A stretch of 64,000 nt of DNA from Novosphingobium sp. (GTDB taxonomy: Bacteria; Pseudomonadota; Alphaproteobacteria; Sphingomonadales; Sphingomonadaceae), in the NCBI RefSeq assembly GCF_039595395.1, contig NZ_JBCNLP010000001.1, forward strand, positions 558,001 to 622,000. The letters are read 5' to 3'. The translations under genes and the position numbers were made by a program. The notes beneath the pieces were generated by a model. It saw only the letters and a program-made list of their open reading frames with translations. It was not told where the DNA came from and did not search any database. Positions 54,707-63,730 of the stretch are shown here, piece after piece. The stretch's first letter is position 1. Every line of letters starts with the position of its first letter.

Positions 54707-56247
54707 TCAGTCCGCCAGTTCAGGATCAGTCGGCACTTCACTCGGCACCGGCAGGCCCAGGGCCTTGGCCACGCCCGCGCCATAGGCGGGGTCGCAGCGC
54801 AGGCAGTTGGCGATATGGCGCGCCTTGATGAAGTCCGGCGCGTCGCCCATGCCGCGTGCGGTGTTCTCGAAGAGCACCTGCTGCTGCGCGGGGGTCATCA
54901 ACTGGAACAGGGCGCGCGGCTGGCTGAAGTAGTCGCTGTCATCCTCGCGAAAGTCCCAGAAGTCGGCGTTGCCGTCGATCTTCATGGGGGGCTCGCGATA
55001 GTCGCTCTGCGATTCCCACTGGTGGAAGCTGTTGGGCTGATAATGGATGGTGCTGCCGTAATTGCCATCGACGCGCATATAACCGTCGCGGTGGTTCGAA
55101 TGCACCGGGCAGCGCGCGGCGTTCACCGGGATCTGGTGGTGGTTCACGCCCAGGCGGTAGCGCTGCGCATCGGCGTAGGCGAACAGGCGCGCCTGCAGCA
55201 TCTTGTCCGGCGAGAAGCCGATGCCGGGCACCAGGTTGCTGGGCGCGAAGGCGGCCTGCTCGACCTCGGCGAAGTAGTTGTCGGGGTTGCGGTTCAGCTC
55301 GAACTCGCCCACCTCGATCAGCGGGTACTGCGCCTTGGGCCAGACCTTGGTCAGGTCGAAGGGGTGGAAGCGGTAGGTGGCCGCTTCCTTCTCGGGCATG
55401 ATCTGCACGAACATCTTCCAGCGGGGGAAGTCGCCGCGCTCGATGGCGTCATACAGGTCGCGCTGGTGGCTCTCGCGGTCGCCCGCTACCGTTTCGGCGG
55501 CCTCGGCGTTGGTCAGGTTCTCGATGCCCTGCTGGGTCTTGAAGTGGAACTTGACCCAGAAGCGCTCGTTGTCGGCATTGATGAAGCTGTAGGTGTGGCT
55601 GCCGAAGCCATGCATGTGGCGGTACGCGGCGCCGGGATGCCGCGGTCGCTCATCACGATGGTCACCTGATGCAGGGCCTCGGGCAGCAGGGTCCAGAAAT
55701 CCCAGTTGTTGGTGGCGCTGCGCAGGTTGGTGCGCGGGTCGCGCTTCACCGCGTGGTTGAGGTCGGGGAACTTGCAGCGGGTCGCGCAGGAAGAACACCG
55801 GGGTGTTGTTGCCGACCAGGTCCCAGTTGCCTTCCTCGGTGTAGAACTTCAGCGCGAAGCCGCGGATGTCGCGCTCGGCATCGGCCGCGCCGCGCTCGCC
55901 GGCCACGGTGGAGAAGCGCGCGAACATCTCGGTCTGCTTGCCGACCTCGCCGAGAAGATCTTGGCGCGGGTGTAGGGGGTGATGTCGTGCGTGACGGTGA
56001 AGGTGCCGTAGGCGCCCGAGCCCTTGGCGTGCATGCGGCGCTCGGGGATCACTTCGCGGTCGAAGTGGGCCAGCTTCTCCAGCAGCCACACGTCCTGCAG
56101 CAGCAGCGGGCCGCGCGGGCCGGCGGTCTGGACGTTCTGGTTGTCCACCACCGGCGCGCCGAAGGCGGTGGTCAGCGGCGTGGTGCCGGGGGCGGCGCTG
56201 CCATGGGCAACGGGGCATTTTCCGGTGGGGGTATCGGAATCGGACAT
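54707..56247 (-). pseudogene. katA: Catalase (monofunctional haem), frameshifted
   Basis: Decomposes H2O2 to water and oxygen. Four in-register pieces together give a full catalase: MSDSDTPTGKCPVAHG start and the catalytic His region RRMHAKGSGAYGTFTVTHD; GKQTEMFARFSTVAGERGAADAERDIRGF...NTPVFFLRDPL; LNHAVKRDPRTNLRSATNNWDFWTLLPEALHQ; and YRHMHGFGSHTYSFINADNE to the end, including the haem-ligand Tyr region RLFAYADAQRYRLG. The frame breaks at about 55955, 55780 and 55635; each is explained by an indel of one or two bases in a GC-rich run. GAGGAGG precedes ATG 56247. The core uses GAC/CAC/CCG codons, while both ends look host-like. Whether a working protein is made depends on whether the indels are real. 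Confidence 0.85.
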
Positions 56248-56479
56248 GGGTGGGCCTCCTCAAAACTTTCTGACCGAATGCGTGCCTTGCTAGCGCGGCA
56301 TGTGCGTGTCGCAAAAACGGTAAAGCATGTCACACTGATCGAACTCTTGGATAATACGGATTTGTGACCATATTGCCGAGCCATACCGGGGTATAGCACA
56401 GGCGATATACGGCGGATTGCCGTTTTCTTACGTCCGCTTTATAGGCGGCCCCCAAGAATCCTTAAGGTATGAGAAACTG

Positions 56480-57484
56480 GTGACGGACAAGACCAAGGCG
56501 CTGATGGCACGGGGCGCCGCATTCCTGGGCAGCGAGCATGCCATTCTGTGCGGGGCGATGAGCTGGGTTTCGGAGCGCAACCTCGTTGCGGCCATCAGCA
56601 ATGCTGGCGGCTTCGGCGTGATCGCTTGCGGCGCCATGACTCCCGAGCTGCTCGATGCGGAGATCGCCGCCACCGCCGCACTGACGGGCAAGCCCTTCGG
56701 TGTGAACCTCATCACCATGCACCCCAAGCTCTTCGAGCTGATCGAGGTCTGCGCGAAGCACAAGGTGACCCATGTGGTGCTGGCCGGCGGCCTGCCCCCC
56801 AAGGGCAGCCTTGAGGCCATCAAGGAGATCGGCGCCAAGGTGATCTGCTTTGCCCCCACGCTGGCGCTGGGCAAGAAGCTGCTGCGCAGCGGCGCCGACG
56901 CTCTGGTGATCGAGGGCCATGAGGCTGGCGGCCATATCGGCCCGGTTTCGACCAGCGTCCTCGCTCAGGAAATCCTGCCCGAGCTGGCCGCCGACAACAT
57001 CGTGTTCGTGGCGGGCGGCATCGGTCGCGGCGAGGCGATTGCCTCCTATCTGGAAATGGGCGCCTCGGGCGTGCAGCTCGGCACGCGCTTTGCCGCGGCC
57101 ACCGAGAGCATCGCTCACCCCGATTTCAAGAAGGCCTTCTTCCGTGGTCATGCGCGTGACGCCATGCCTTCGGTGCAGGTCGATGCCCGCCTGCCGGTGA
57201 TCCCCGTGCGCGCCCTGAAGAACAAGGGCACCGAGGAGTTCACCGCCAAGCAGCGCGAAGTCGCCGCCAAGCTGGACGCGGGCGAGGTGGACATGCACGA
57301 AGCCCAGCTCATGATTGAGCGCTTCTGGGCCGGTGCCCTGCGCCGCGCCGTGATCGATGGCGATGTGGAGAGCGGCTCTTTGATGGCGGGCCAGTCGGTG
57401 GGCATGGTCACCAAGGAAGAGCCTGTCCTGGACATTATCACCCAGTTGATGGGTGAGTGTGAGGCGGCTCTCAAGGGGCGGTAA
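56480..57484 (+). CDS. Nitronate monooxygenase family (2-nitropropane dioxygenase-like)
   Basis: FMN-dependent TIM-barrel enzyme related to nitronate monooxygenase and to enoyl reductase FabK, 334 residues. Landmarks: ILCGAMSWVSERNLVAAISNAGGFGVIACGAMTPELL (FMN-site start), PFGVNLITMHP, EGHEAGGHIGPVSTSVLAQEILPEL and VAGGIGRGEAIASYLEMGASGVQLGTRFAAATESIAHPDFK. These flavin-site motifs support the fold; the substrate is unknown. GTG 56480 gives a start close to the conserved region; a TTG at 56417 and an ATG at 56504 are alternatives. It is divergent from katA. Element H follows 20 bp after its stop. Confidence 0.88.
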   Translation: MTDKTKALMARGAAFLGSEHAILCGAMSWVSERNLVAAISNAGGFGVIACGAMTPELLDAEIAATAALTGKPFGVNLITMHPKLFELIEVCAKHKVTHVVLAGGLPPKGSLEAIKEIGAKVICFAPTLALGKKLLRSGADALVIEGHEAGGHIGPVSTSVLAQEILPELAADNIVFVAGGIGRGEAIASYLEMGASGVQLGTRFAAATESIAHPDFKKAFFRGHARDAMPSVQVDARLPVIPVRALKNKGTEEFTAKQREVAAKLDAGEVDMHEAQLMIERFWAGALRRAVIDGDVESGSLMAGQSVGMVTKEEPVLDIITQLMGECEAALKGR

Positions 57485-57503
57485 GAAGGTTTGAAGAGGT
57501 AAG

Positions 57504-57732
57504 TGCGAGGGCCGTCGCCCTCGCGCTCCCTTTAATGTCTGCGACAGTGCTTTGGGTTCGGCCTTGCGCCCAGCTTGCAGCGCCGCAGGCTTGAAAACGA
57601 TAGAAGGCGCCGGGGCTTCCTGCCTGCGGCGCCTTTTCGTTGCGCAGGTGGAGAGCCGAGGCACGACGAAGCGGTGCCACTGCCAGTTCGTCGGAAGACG
57701 TCATGGGAGCGCGAGGGGGTAACCCCCTCGCA
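57504..57732 (+). repeat. Intergenic palindrome-ended element, copy H
   Basis: Left palindrome TGCGAGGG with loop CCGTCG (where others have CCATCG), CGCTCCCTTTAATGTCTGCG; an internal AAGGCGCC/GGCGCCTT hairpin around 57603-57638; right end GTCGGAAGACGTCATGGGAG and GCGAGGGGG palindrome closing at 57732. The loop change preserves the arms. It begins 19 bp after the stop of the nitronate monooxygenase gene and ends 101 bp before the hydrolase start. Nothing else is seen in the 57485-57833 gap. Confidence 0.85.
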
Positions 57733-57833
57733 CCTTCCTTTCCCTCCCTTGAAATTCCTGAATAGCCGAACCCTTCACAATATGCTTCATTCCGCCGCGC
57801 ACAGAGGGGGTGCATGAGCAGGAGGTCCAAATC

Positions 57834-58703
57834 ATGTGCGATGATTTCACCGTTGTGGAGGAAGACGCGGCCCTGAAGGCCATGGGCGTCTCGCGCCGCG
57901 ATTTTGCGGGTCTGGCGGCGGGTGCGGGCCTTGCCACCATCGCGGCGAGCCCGGCCTATGCGGCGGCGGGCGTGGTCGAGAAGGCGGTCAGCATCCCCAC
58001 GGGCGATGGGCAGTGCGATGGCTTCCTCTATCACCCGGCTACGGGCACGCATCCCGGCATCATCGTCTGGCCGGATATTGCGGGCCTGCGCGACGCTTAT
58101 AAGCTGTGGGCCAAGCGGCTGGCGGGTGAGGGCTACAGCGTGCTGGTGGTCAATCACTACTACCGCACGGCGAAAGCCCCTCTGCTGGCGACGATGGCCG
58201 AGTGGCGCACCCCGGCTGGCGCGGAAAAGCTGAAGCCCGCCATCGCGGCGCTTAATCCGGCGCTGATCACCAAGGATGCCGCCGCATTCGTGGCCTTCCT
58301 CGACAAGCAGCCCTCGGTCAGCAAGACGCGCGGGCTGGGCGCGGCGGGGCACTGCATGACGGGCAGCTATACGGTGCGCGCGGCGGCGGTGGCGCCGGGT
58401 CGCGTGAAGGCCTGCGCCTCGCTGCATGGCGGCGGGCTGGTGGACGACAAGCCCGATGGCGTGATCGCTTTGATCCCCAAGACGAAGGCCAGCTTCCTGT
58501 TCGCCATCGCCCAGAACGACGATGCACGCGCGCCCGGTGACAAGGATGCGCTGAAGAAGGCCTGCGCCGCCGCAGGCCGCCCGGCGGAGGTGGAGGTTTT
58601 CCACGCCGACCACGGCTGGACCACGCTGGACGCCCCCAGCTACAACAAAGAAGAGGCCGAGCGCGCCTGGACCCGCATGACCGCGCTCTTCGCCAAGCTG
58701 TAA
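57834..58703 (+). CDS. Dienelactone hydrolase family protein, Tat-exported
   Basis: An alpha/beta hydrolase of 289 residues. A twin-arginine-like signal (MGVSRRDFAGLAAGAGLATIAASPAYA) is followed by GFLYHPATGTHPGIIVWPDIAGLRDAYKLWAKRLAGEGYSVLVVNHYYR, the Cys nucleophile elbow GAAGHCMTGSYT, and the His region FHADHGWTT near the C-terminus, consistent with the Cys-Asp-His triad of dienelactone hydrolases. The substrate cannot be told from sequence. ATG 57834 has GGAGG eight bases upstream; an upstream start at 57810 adds only a few residues. It stands alone between element H and msrB. Confidence 0.87.
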   Translation: MCDDFTVVEEDAALKAMGVSRRDFAGLAAGAGLATIAASPAYAAAGVVEKAVSIPTGDGQCDGFLYHPATGTHPGIIVWPDIAGLRDAYKLWAKRLAGEGYSVLVVNHYYRTAKAPLLATMAEWRTPAGAEKLKPAIAALNPALITKDAAAFVAFLDKQPSVSKTRGLGAAGHCMTGSYTVRAAAVAPGRVKACASLHGGGLVDDKPDGVIALIPKTKASFLFAIAQNDDARAPGDKDALKKACAAAGRPAEVEVFHADHGWTTLDAPSYNKEEAERAWTRMTALFAKL

Positions 58704-58788
58704 GGACCGATGCGCCCCTGCTCCACCCTTGCGGGCGGGCGGGGGCGTTTCCATATGGGGGCCTGGCTTCCCAAGGAGTTCCCCCGCG

Positions 58789-59205
58789 ATGTCCGATCTT
58801 CCCGCCGATCCCCAGACGCTGACCGATGCGCAGTGGCGTGAGCGGCTGACCCCCATGCAGTACCATGTGCTGCGCGAGGCGGGCACGGAACGCGCCTTCA
58901 CCGGCGAGTACGATCACCTCTTTGCCGAGGGCGAGTATGTCTGCGCGGGCTGCGGGGCGCCGCTCTTCACCTCGGAGGACAAGTTCAATTCGGGCTGCGG
59001 CTGGCCGGCCTATTCGGCGCCTCAGGCCGAGGAAGCGATCACCGAATATCGCGATGTCAGCCACGGCATGGTCCGCACCGAAGTGCGCTGCGCCCGCTGC
59101 GACGGCCATCTGGGCCATGTCTTCCCCGATGGCCCCGGACCCACGGGCCTGCGCTATTGCATCAACAGCGCCGCGCTGGATTTTGAGCCCGAAGTTAAGG
59201 GCTAA
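58789..59205 (+). CDS. msrB: Peptide-methionine (R)-S-oxide reductase
   Basis: Repairs oxidised methionine (R-sulfoxide) in proteins. The 138-residue protein has the zinc cysteines Cys52/Cys55 (CAGC) and Cys101/Cys104 (CARC), the NSGCGWPAYSAP motif, GHLGHVFPDGPGPTGLRYCINSAAL with the catalytic Cys124, and the typical EYDHLFAEGEYVCAGCG entry. ATG 58789 has AAGGAG ten bases upstream. It joins ahpCF and katA as oxidative-stress functions in this half of the window, though they are not in one operon. Confidence 0.96.
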   Translation: MSDLPADPQTLTDAQWRERLTPMQYHVLREAGTERAFTGEYDHLFAEGEYVCAGCGAPLFTSEDKFNSGCGWPAYSAPQAEEAITEYRDVSHGMVRTEVRCARCDGHLGHVFPDGPGPTGLRYCINSAALDFEPEVKG

Positions 59206-59212
59206 GAGACTG

Positions 59213-59353
59213 TTTGGAAATTCGGCGAAGCCGAATTTGCGGCACCAGCCCACTCCCCCGCCCGGCCACCCACAGGATACGACCGATGGGTGGCCGGGCG
59301 GGGGAGAGGGCTGGTACCGCGCTGAAAATGCGCTTTTGCGCATTTTCCAAACG
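59213..59353. repeat. Three-hairpin palindromic element, copy 2, with closing stem
   Basis: The most complete copy. Outer arms GTTTGGAA (59213-59220) and TTCCAAAC (59346-59353) close three hairpins: AAATTCGGC-GA-AGCCGAATTT; a central stem from GCGGCACCAGCCC and CCCCCGCCCGGCCACCC to GGGTGGCCGGGCGGGGG and GGGCTGGTACCGC; and GAAAATGCGC-TTTT-GCGCATTTTC. The whole can fold as a four-way junction. It lies between msrB and the PBP gene, both on the plus strand. Confidence 0.85.
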
Positions 59354-59493
59354 GGCTCTAAGCCTAGGTTCAGGCGGTTTTTGGCAGATTTAGCGGGGGC
59401 AGGGGTTAACCTTGCCCCTTTGATAGCCTAGTAGGGCGCGAAAGCTGCGGACTCGCGCCCTGCCTGTCCGCCGATGGGATGTAATTTCACGCA

Positions 59494-61611
59494 ATGGCAA
59501 GACGCGATATCCGGCGCCAGGCAGGACAAGGTTCAGGTGACGGCCCCCCTCGCGGAGGCTCCCCGAAAGCAGGGCGTTCCAAACGGAGTATCTGGGTGAA
59601 AATCTTGGTGTGGCTGGCCGCTCTGGGCGCGCTGGCATGTTCGCTTGTCTTTGGCATCGTCTATTTCGAAGCCCAGAGCCTGCCCAGCCTCGAGGCGCTG
59701 AAATCCAGCCAGAACGGCCAGACGATTCTGGTGCGCGCGCGCGACGGATCGCAACTGGTCGTCATCGGCCCCTCCTATGGCCAGTGGCTGGACTATGACC
59801 GTATTCCCTCGGTGATGAAGGACGCCATCGTCTCCACCGAGGACCGCCGCTTCCGCGACCATATCGGCATCGATCCCATCGGCATGATGCGTTCGGCCGC
59901 CGTCAACGTGAAGAGCGGCCACCGCCGTCAGGGCGCCTCGACCATCACGCAGCAGCTGGCGCGCAACATCTTCCTCAACAATGACCGCACCTTCAGCCGG
60001 AAGATCAAGGAGATCTTCATCGCCATGGCGCTGGAGTGGAAGTTCTCCAAGGACCAGATCCTCGAACTCTACCTCAACAAGGTCTATTTCGGCGGCGGCG
60101 CTTACGGCGTGGATGCGGCCAGCCGCAAGTTCTTCAACCACCCCGGCACCCAGCTCAGCCTGCCCGAGGCCGCGATCATCGCGGGCCTTGTGAAGGCCCC
60201 CAGCCATTACTCGCCCACCGCTGACGCTCAGGCCGCCGTCGACCGCGCCAGCGTGGTGCTCGATGTGATGGAGGATGCCGGATCGATCACCCCGTCCGAG
60301 CATGCCGCCGTGCATCTCGACAAGGTGAAGATGGCCGCCGAGCCCGCGCAGAACTCGGTGCGTTACTTCACCGACTGGGCGCTGCCCCAGCTCGACACGC
60401 TGATCGGCACCGACAACACCGAGCCGGTGGAAGTCTGGACCACGCTCGACCCGAAAATGCAGTCCGCCGCCACCGCCGCCGTCGCCGCCAACGCTCCCAA
60501 GGGCGCGCAGGGCGCGCTGGTGTCGCTGGACCGCGACGGCAGCGTGCTGGCGATGGTCGGCGGCACCGATTACGTCACCAGCAACTACAACCGCGCCACG
60601 CAGGCCATGCGCCAGCCCGGTTCGGCGTGGAAGCTGTTCGTGTACCTCGCCGCGCTGGAATCCGGCGTGAAGCCGGACGATCCGATCAACGACGAGCCCG
60701 TCACCATCGACGGCTGGACGCCGCATAACGACGCCGGTCGCTACGCCGGCCAGATCGATATCCGCACCGCCTTCGCCTATTCCAAGAACACCGTCGCTGC
60801 CCAGCTCGGCCAGAAGGTGGGCTTCGATCAGGTGGCGGCCATGGCGCGCCGCTTCGGCATCACCACCTCCATCGCCACCAACCCCTCGATGGTGCTGGGC
60901 ACCAACGAGGTCCGCCTGATCGAGATGGCCCGCGCCTTCTCCGAAATACAGGCGCATGGCTCCTCGGTGACGCCCTATGGCATCGTCAAGGTCGTGACCT
61001 CCAGCGGGCGGGTGCTCTATCAGCATCCCCAGCCGCAGGGCCAGACGCTGGTCGCGCCCTTCGTCGCCGCCGGGATGACCGACCTGATGCAGACCGCCGT
61101 CAACATCGGCACCGGCCGCGCGGCCCAGATCGGGCGCCCGGTCGCGGGCAAGACCGGCACCACCTCCTCGAACAAGGACGGCTGGTTCATGGGCTTCTCC
61201 AGCGGGATCACCACCGGCGTGTGGATGGGCCGCGACGATGCTCACCCTGTCCCCGGCCTGCAGGGCGGCACCGCCCCGGCGCGGGCATGGGCGCAGTATA
61301 TGCGCACCGCCGTCGCCGGTCGCCCCGCCGAGCCCTTCGACACCCAGCTGAAACTGCCCGAATGGCAGCTCGAGCCCGACGATCAGGCCGGTATGGGTGA
61401 TCCCAACGCCTATTTCTCGCCCGACGATCAGGGCAATCTGGTCGGCCCCAACGGGCAGCCCCTGCCGCCGCAGCAGTCGCCTCAGCCGGGCGCCGGGGAT
61501 GCGGACCAGCAGCAGCCCGTGCCCGAGGCGCCGCTTGTGCAGCAGCCACAGCCGGTGCCGGCGGCTCCCAAGAAGAAGCCGACGGCTCAGCCTGGGTTCG
61601 GGATTTATTAA
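59494..61611 (+). CDS. Class A penicillin-binding protein (PBP1A/1C-type, bifunctional)
   Basis: Bifunctional peptidoglycan synthase with transglycosylase and transpeptidase domains, 705 residues. A basic cytoplasmic tail is followed by one membrane helix (about residues 36-56). The transglycosylase motifs are STEDRRFRDHIGID (near 115), RRQGASTITQQLARN and EILELYLNKVYFGGGAYGVD-like sequence. The transpeptidase has PGSAWK (active Ser of SxxK near 377), YSKNTVA and KTGTTSSNKD (near 553). The C-terminus is Pro/Gln-rich and probably disordered. ATG 59494 is used. Element I begins 20 bp after the stop. Confidence 0.93.
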   Translation: MARRDIRRQAGQGSGDGPPRGGSPKAGRSKRSIWVKILVWLAALGALACSLVFGIVYFEAQSLPSLEALKSSQNGQTILVRARDGSQLVVIGPSYGQWLDYDRIPSVMKDAIVSTEDRRFRDHIGIDPIGMMRSAAVNVKSGHRRQGASTITQQLARNIFLNNDRTFSRKIKEIFIAMALEWKFSKDQILELYLNKVYFGGGAYGVDAASRKFFNHPGTQLSLPEAAIIAGLVKAPSHYSPTADAQAAVDRASVVLDVMEDAGSITPSEHAAVHLDKVKMAAEPAQNSVRYFTDWALPQLDTLIGTDNTEPVEVWTTLDPKMQSAATAAVAANAPKGAQGALVSLDRDGSVLAMVGGTDYVTSNYNRATQAMRQPGSAWKLFVYLAALESGVKPDDPINDEPVTIDGWTPHNDAGRYAGQIDIRTAFAYSKNTVAAQLGQKVGFDQVAAMARRFGITTSIATNPSMVLGTNEVRLIEMARAFSEIQAHGSSVTPYGIVKVVTSSGRVLYQHPQPQGQTLVAPFVAAGMTDLMQTAVNIGTGRAAQIGRPVAGKTGTTSSNKDGWFMGFSSGITTGVWMGRDDAHPVPGLQGGTAPARAWAQYMRTAVAGRPAEPFDTQLKLPEWQLEPDDQAGMGDPNAYFSPDDQGNLVGPNGQPLPPQQSPQPGAGDADQQQPVPEAPLVQQPQPVPAAPKKKPTAQPGFGIY

Positions 61612-61631
61612 AGGGGTTTGAAGGGGGAAAG

Positions 61632-61895
61632 TGCGAGGGTGTTACACCCTCGCGCTCCCTTTAATGTCCGCGTTGCGCTTCGGGTTCGGCCATAGGTCTA
61701 AGGTCGCTGCGCCGCGGGCTTTAAACGATAGAGGGCGCCGGGGCTTCCTGCCTGCGGCGCCTTTTCCTTGCGCGGTGGAGAGTTCACGCACCACGACCGG
61801 GCGCCACTGCCCATGCGTCGGAAGACGTCATGGGAGCGCGAGGGCCCGGAGCATGTCTCTTGAGACATGCGACCAACAAAGACTCCCCCCTCGCA
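61632..61895 (+). repeat. Intergenic palindrome-ended element, copy I, with a nested insertion
   Basis: Left palindrome TGCGAGGG (loop TGTTACA) and CGCTCCCTTTAATGTCCGCG; internal GGCGCC hairpin near 61735-61765; right end GTCGGAAGACGTCATGGGAG. The right palindrome is interrupted after GCGAGGG by about 41 bases (roughly 61845-61885) and then closes with CCCCTCGCA at 61895. The insert has its own hairpin GCATGTCTC-TT-GAGACATGC (61851-61870) and replaces only the loop of the palindrome. It begins 20 bp after the PBP stop. Confidence 0.82.
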
Positions 61896-61932
61896 TCTTC
61901 CTTTTCCCTTCTGCCTTCAAGAATCGCACAAA

Positions 61933-61963
61933 CAAAAAAGCCCCCGCCAACCGGCGAGGGCTC
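61933..61963 (-). terminator. Intrinsic terminator after degP
   Basis: On the minus strand, AGCCCTCGCCGGT and ACGGCGGGGGCTTTTTT-type arms (GCCC/CGCC pairing with GGCG/GGGC) form a GC-rich stem of about 10 bp followed by six T residues. It lies about 22 bp after the degP stop. Confidence 0.8.
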
Positions 61964-61985
61964 TTCTGCAATGCCAGGAAATCAA

Positions 61986-63533
61986 TCAGCGCAGGCGGAT
62001 CGGCACGTACTGCGCGGGCTGGCCGCGGTGGATCACCTGCAGCAGCAGCGCCGGGCGGTTCGAGGCCTGTGCCGCGCGGATGGCGGCTTCCAGCTCGGCC
62101 ACGGTGTTGACCGGCTGATAGCCTGCCGAGGTCACCACGTCCCCGCGCGACAGGCCCTTGGCGCCCGCGTCCGAGTTGGGGTCGACGAAGCCGATCACCA
62201 CGCCCTTGGTGTTTTCTGCAACGCCCACGGCGCGGGCGATCGGCGGCGTCAGCGGCTGCACGGAGAGGCCGATGGCCTTTTCGGTCAGGCCGCTGGTGGC
62301 TGGGGCCTTGGGGTTGGCGCCCTTCTTGAAGGGGTTGTCACCGCCGGCATTGTCGGGGTCGAAGACCTGCTGGGCCAGTTCTTCCTCGCTCGGGCGGGTG
62401 GCGACGGTGACCTGGAGGGTCATCGGCTTGCCGTTGCGAATGATGTCGATCGGGATGCGCTTGCCGGGCTCGGTGTTGGCCACAAGGTAGGACAGCGACT
62501 GGCGCGGGCTGACTTCCTGCCCGTTGACGCGCAGCACGACGTCGCCAGCCAGCAGGCCGCCCAGTGCCGCGGCCTTGCCGGGTTCGACGAGCTGAATGAA
62601 CTCGCCCTTGTTGTGGGGCACGCCCAGCGAGTCGGCGAGGTCATCATTCAGCGGCTGGATGCGCACGCCGAGGTAGCCGCGCGCGATGGTCTTGCCGTGG
62701 ATCAGCTTATCGACGATGGGCGAGGCGATGTCGGAGGGGATGGCCAGGCCGATGCCGACCGAGCCGCCGGTGGGCGACAGGATGGCGCGGTTGATGCCGA
62801 TCACCTGGCCCTTCATGTCGAACATCGGGCCGCCCGAGTTGCCCTGATTGATCGCCGCATCGGTCTGGATGTAGCGGTCATAGGCGCTGCCCGAGCCGGT
62901 GTTGCGCAGCACGGCCGAAACGATACCGGCGGTGACGGTGCCGCCCAGGCCGAAGGGGTTGCCGATGGCGATCACCCAGTCGCCCACGCGGGCCGCGCCG
63001 CTGTCGCCGAACTTGACGAAGGGCAGGGGCTTGGGGGTGGTGATCTTCAGCACGGCGAGGTCGGACTGGGAGTCCTTGCCGATCAGCTTGGCGGGATATT
63101 CGTTGCCGTCGGTGAGGGTAACGCTGATCGATTCGACCTCGCCCTGGCCCTCGGCGGTGATGACGTGGTTGTTGGTGACGATGTAGCCATCCGCCGACAC
63201 GATGAAGCCCGAGCCGAGCGACTGGGCTTCGCGGGTCTGGCCACCGCCGCCGCTATCGCCCTGGCCGCCGAACATGCCCTCGAAGGGGGTGCCGGCCAGC
63301 GGGTTGTCATTCTGCACCTTCACCTTCTGGCGGGTGGAGATGTTGACCACAGCGGGCTGCAACTGAGCGGTCAGGTCGGCGAAGCTGGCGGGCGCGCCGG
63401 CGCGGGGCGCCATGGCGGATATTTTCTGGGCATCGTTCTGCGCGACCTGCGCACCGGCGGGGAAACCCGAAACGAGCGAGAATGTGGCGCCACCCAGCAG
63501 CAGGGCGCTGGTCAATCCATAAGCATATCGCAC
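61986..63533 (-). CDS. degP: Periplasmic serine protease Do (DegP/HtrA)
   Basis: Envelope quality-control protease/chaperone, 515 residues. A signal peptide (TSALLLGGATFSLVSGFPAGAQ) precedes the trypsin-like domain, whose triad is intact: His in YIVTNNHVITAEG (near residue 121), Asp in SQSDLAVLKI (near 157) and Ser in INQGNSGGPMF (near 231). Two PDZ domains follow (about 260-350, starting GYLGVRIQPL, and about 420-510, LSVQPLTPPIARAVGV to the end). A Gly/Gln-rich linker lies before the protease. GTG 63533 is chosen for the AGAGGA Shine-Dalgarno nine bases away; the frame extends upstream without support. It follows hflC on the same strand, a common alphaproteobacterial pairing. Confidence 0.94.
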   Translation of the reverse strand: MRYAYGLTSALLLGGATFSLVSGFPAGAQVAQNDAQKISAMAPRAGAPASFADLTAQLQPAVVNISTRQKVKVQNDNPLAGTPFEGMFGGQGDSGGGGQTREAQSLGSGFIVSADGYIVTNNHVITAEGQGEVESISVTLTDGNEYPAKLIGKDSQSDLAVLKITTPKPLPFVKFGDSGAARVGDWVIAIGNPFGLGGTVTAGIVSAVLRNTGSGSAYDRYIQTDAAINQGNSGGPMFDMKGQVIGINRAILSPTGGSVGIGLAIPSDIASPIVDKLIHGKTIARGYLGVRIQPLNDDLADSLGVPHNKGEFIQLVEPGKAAALGGLLAGDVVLRVNGQEVSPRQSLSYLVANTEPGKRIPIDIIRNGKPMTLQVTVATRPSEEELAQQVFDPDNAGGDNPFKKGANPKAPATSGLTEKAIGLSVQPLTPPIARAVGVAENTKGVVIGFVDPNSDAGAKGLSRGDVVTSAGYQPVNTVAELEAAIRAAQASNRPALLLQVIHRGQPAQYVPIRLR

Positions 63534-63730
63534 GTGGCTCGGTCCTCTTTCTGATGTCGGCGCATGCTGCCCCGGCCGGGGCGCAAGGCGCAAGAGCAAT
63601 TCAACAGGTTAACTGGCGGATGGGCGTCAGGTTTCGGCCAAATCTCACCTTTTTGCCCTGAATGAAGTTTGAATGGTTCATCTTTGCGGGGGTTCTGGCG
63701 GGTTTGGTCTAAGCTGTTTGGGTAAATGAC

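Noticed and set aside
54707..56314. One continuous 535-codon open frame for catalase
   Set aside because: The frame stays open by chance in GC-rich sequence, but its N-terminal third is nonsense; the real catalase is split over frames.
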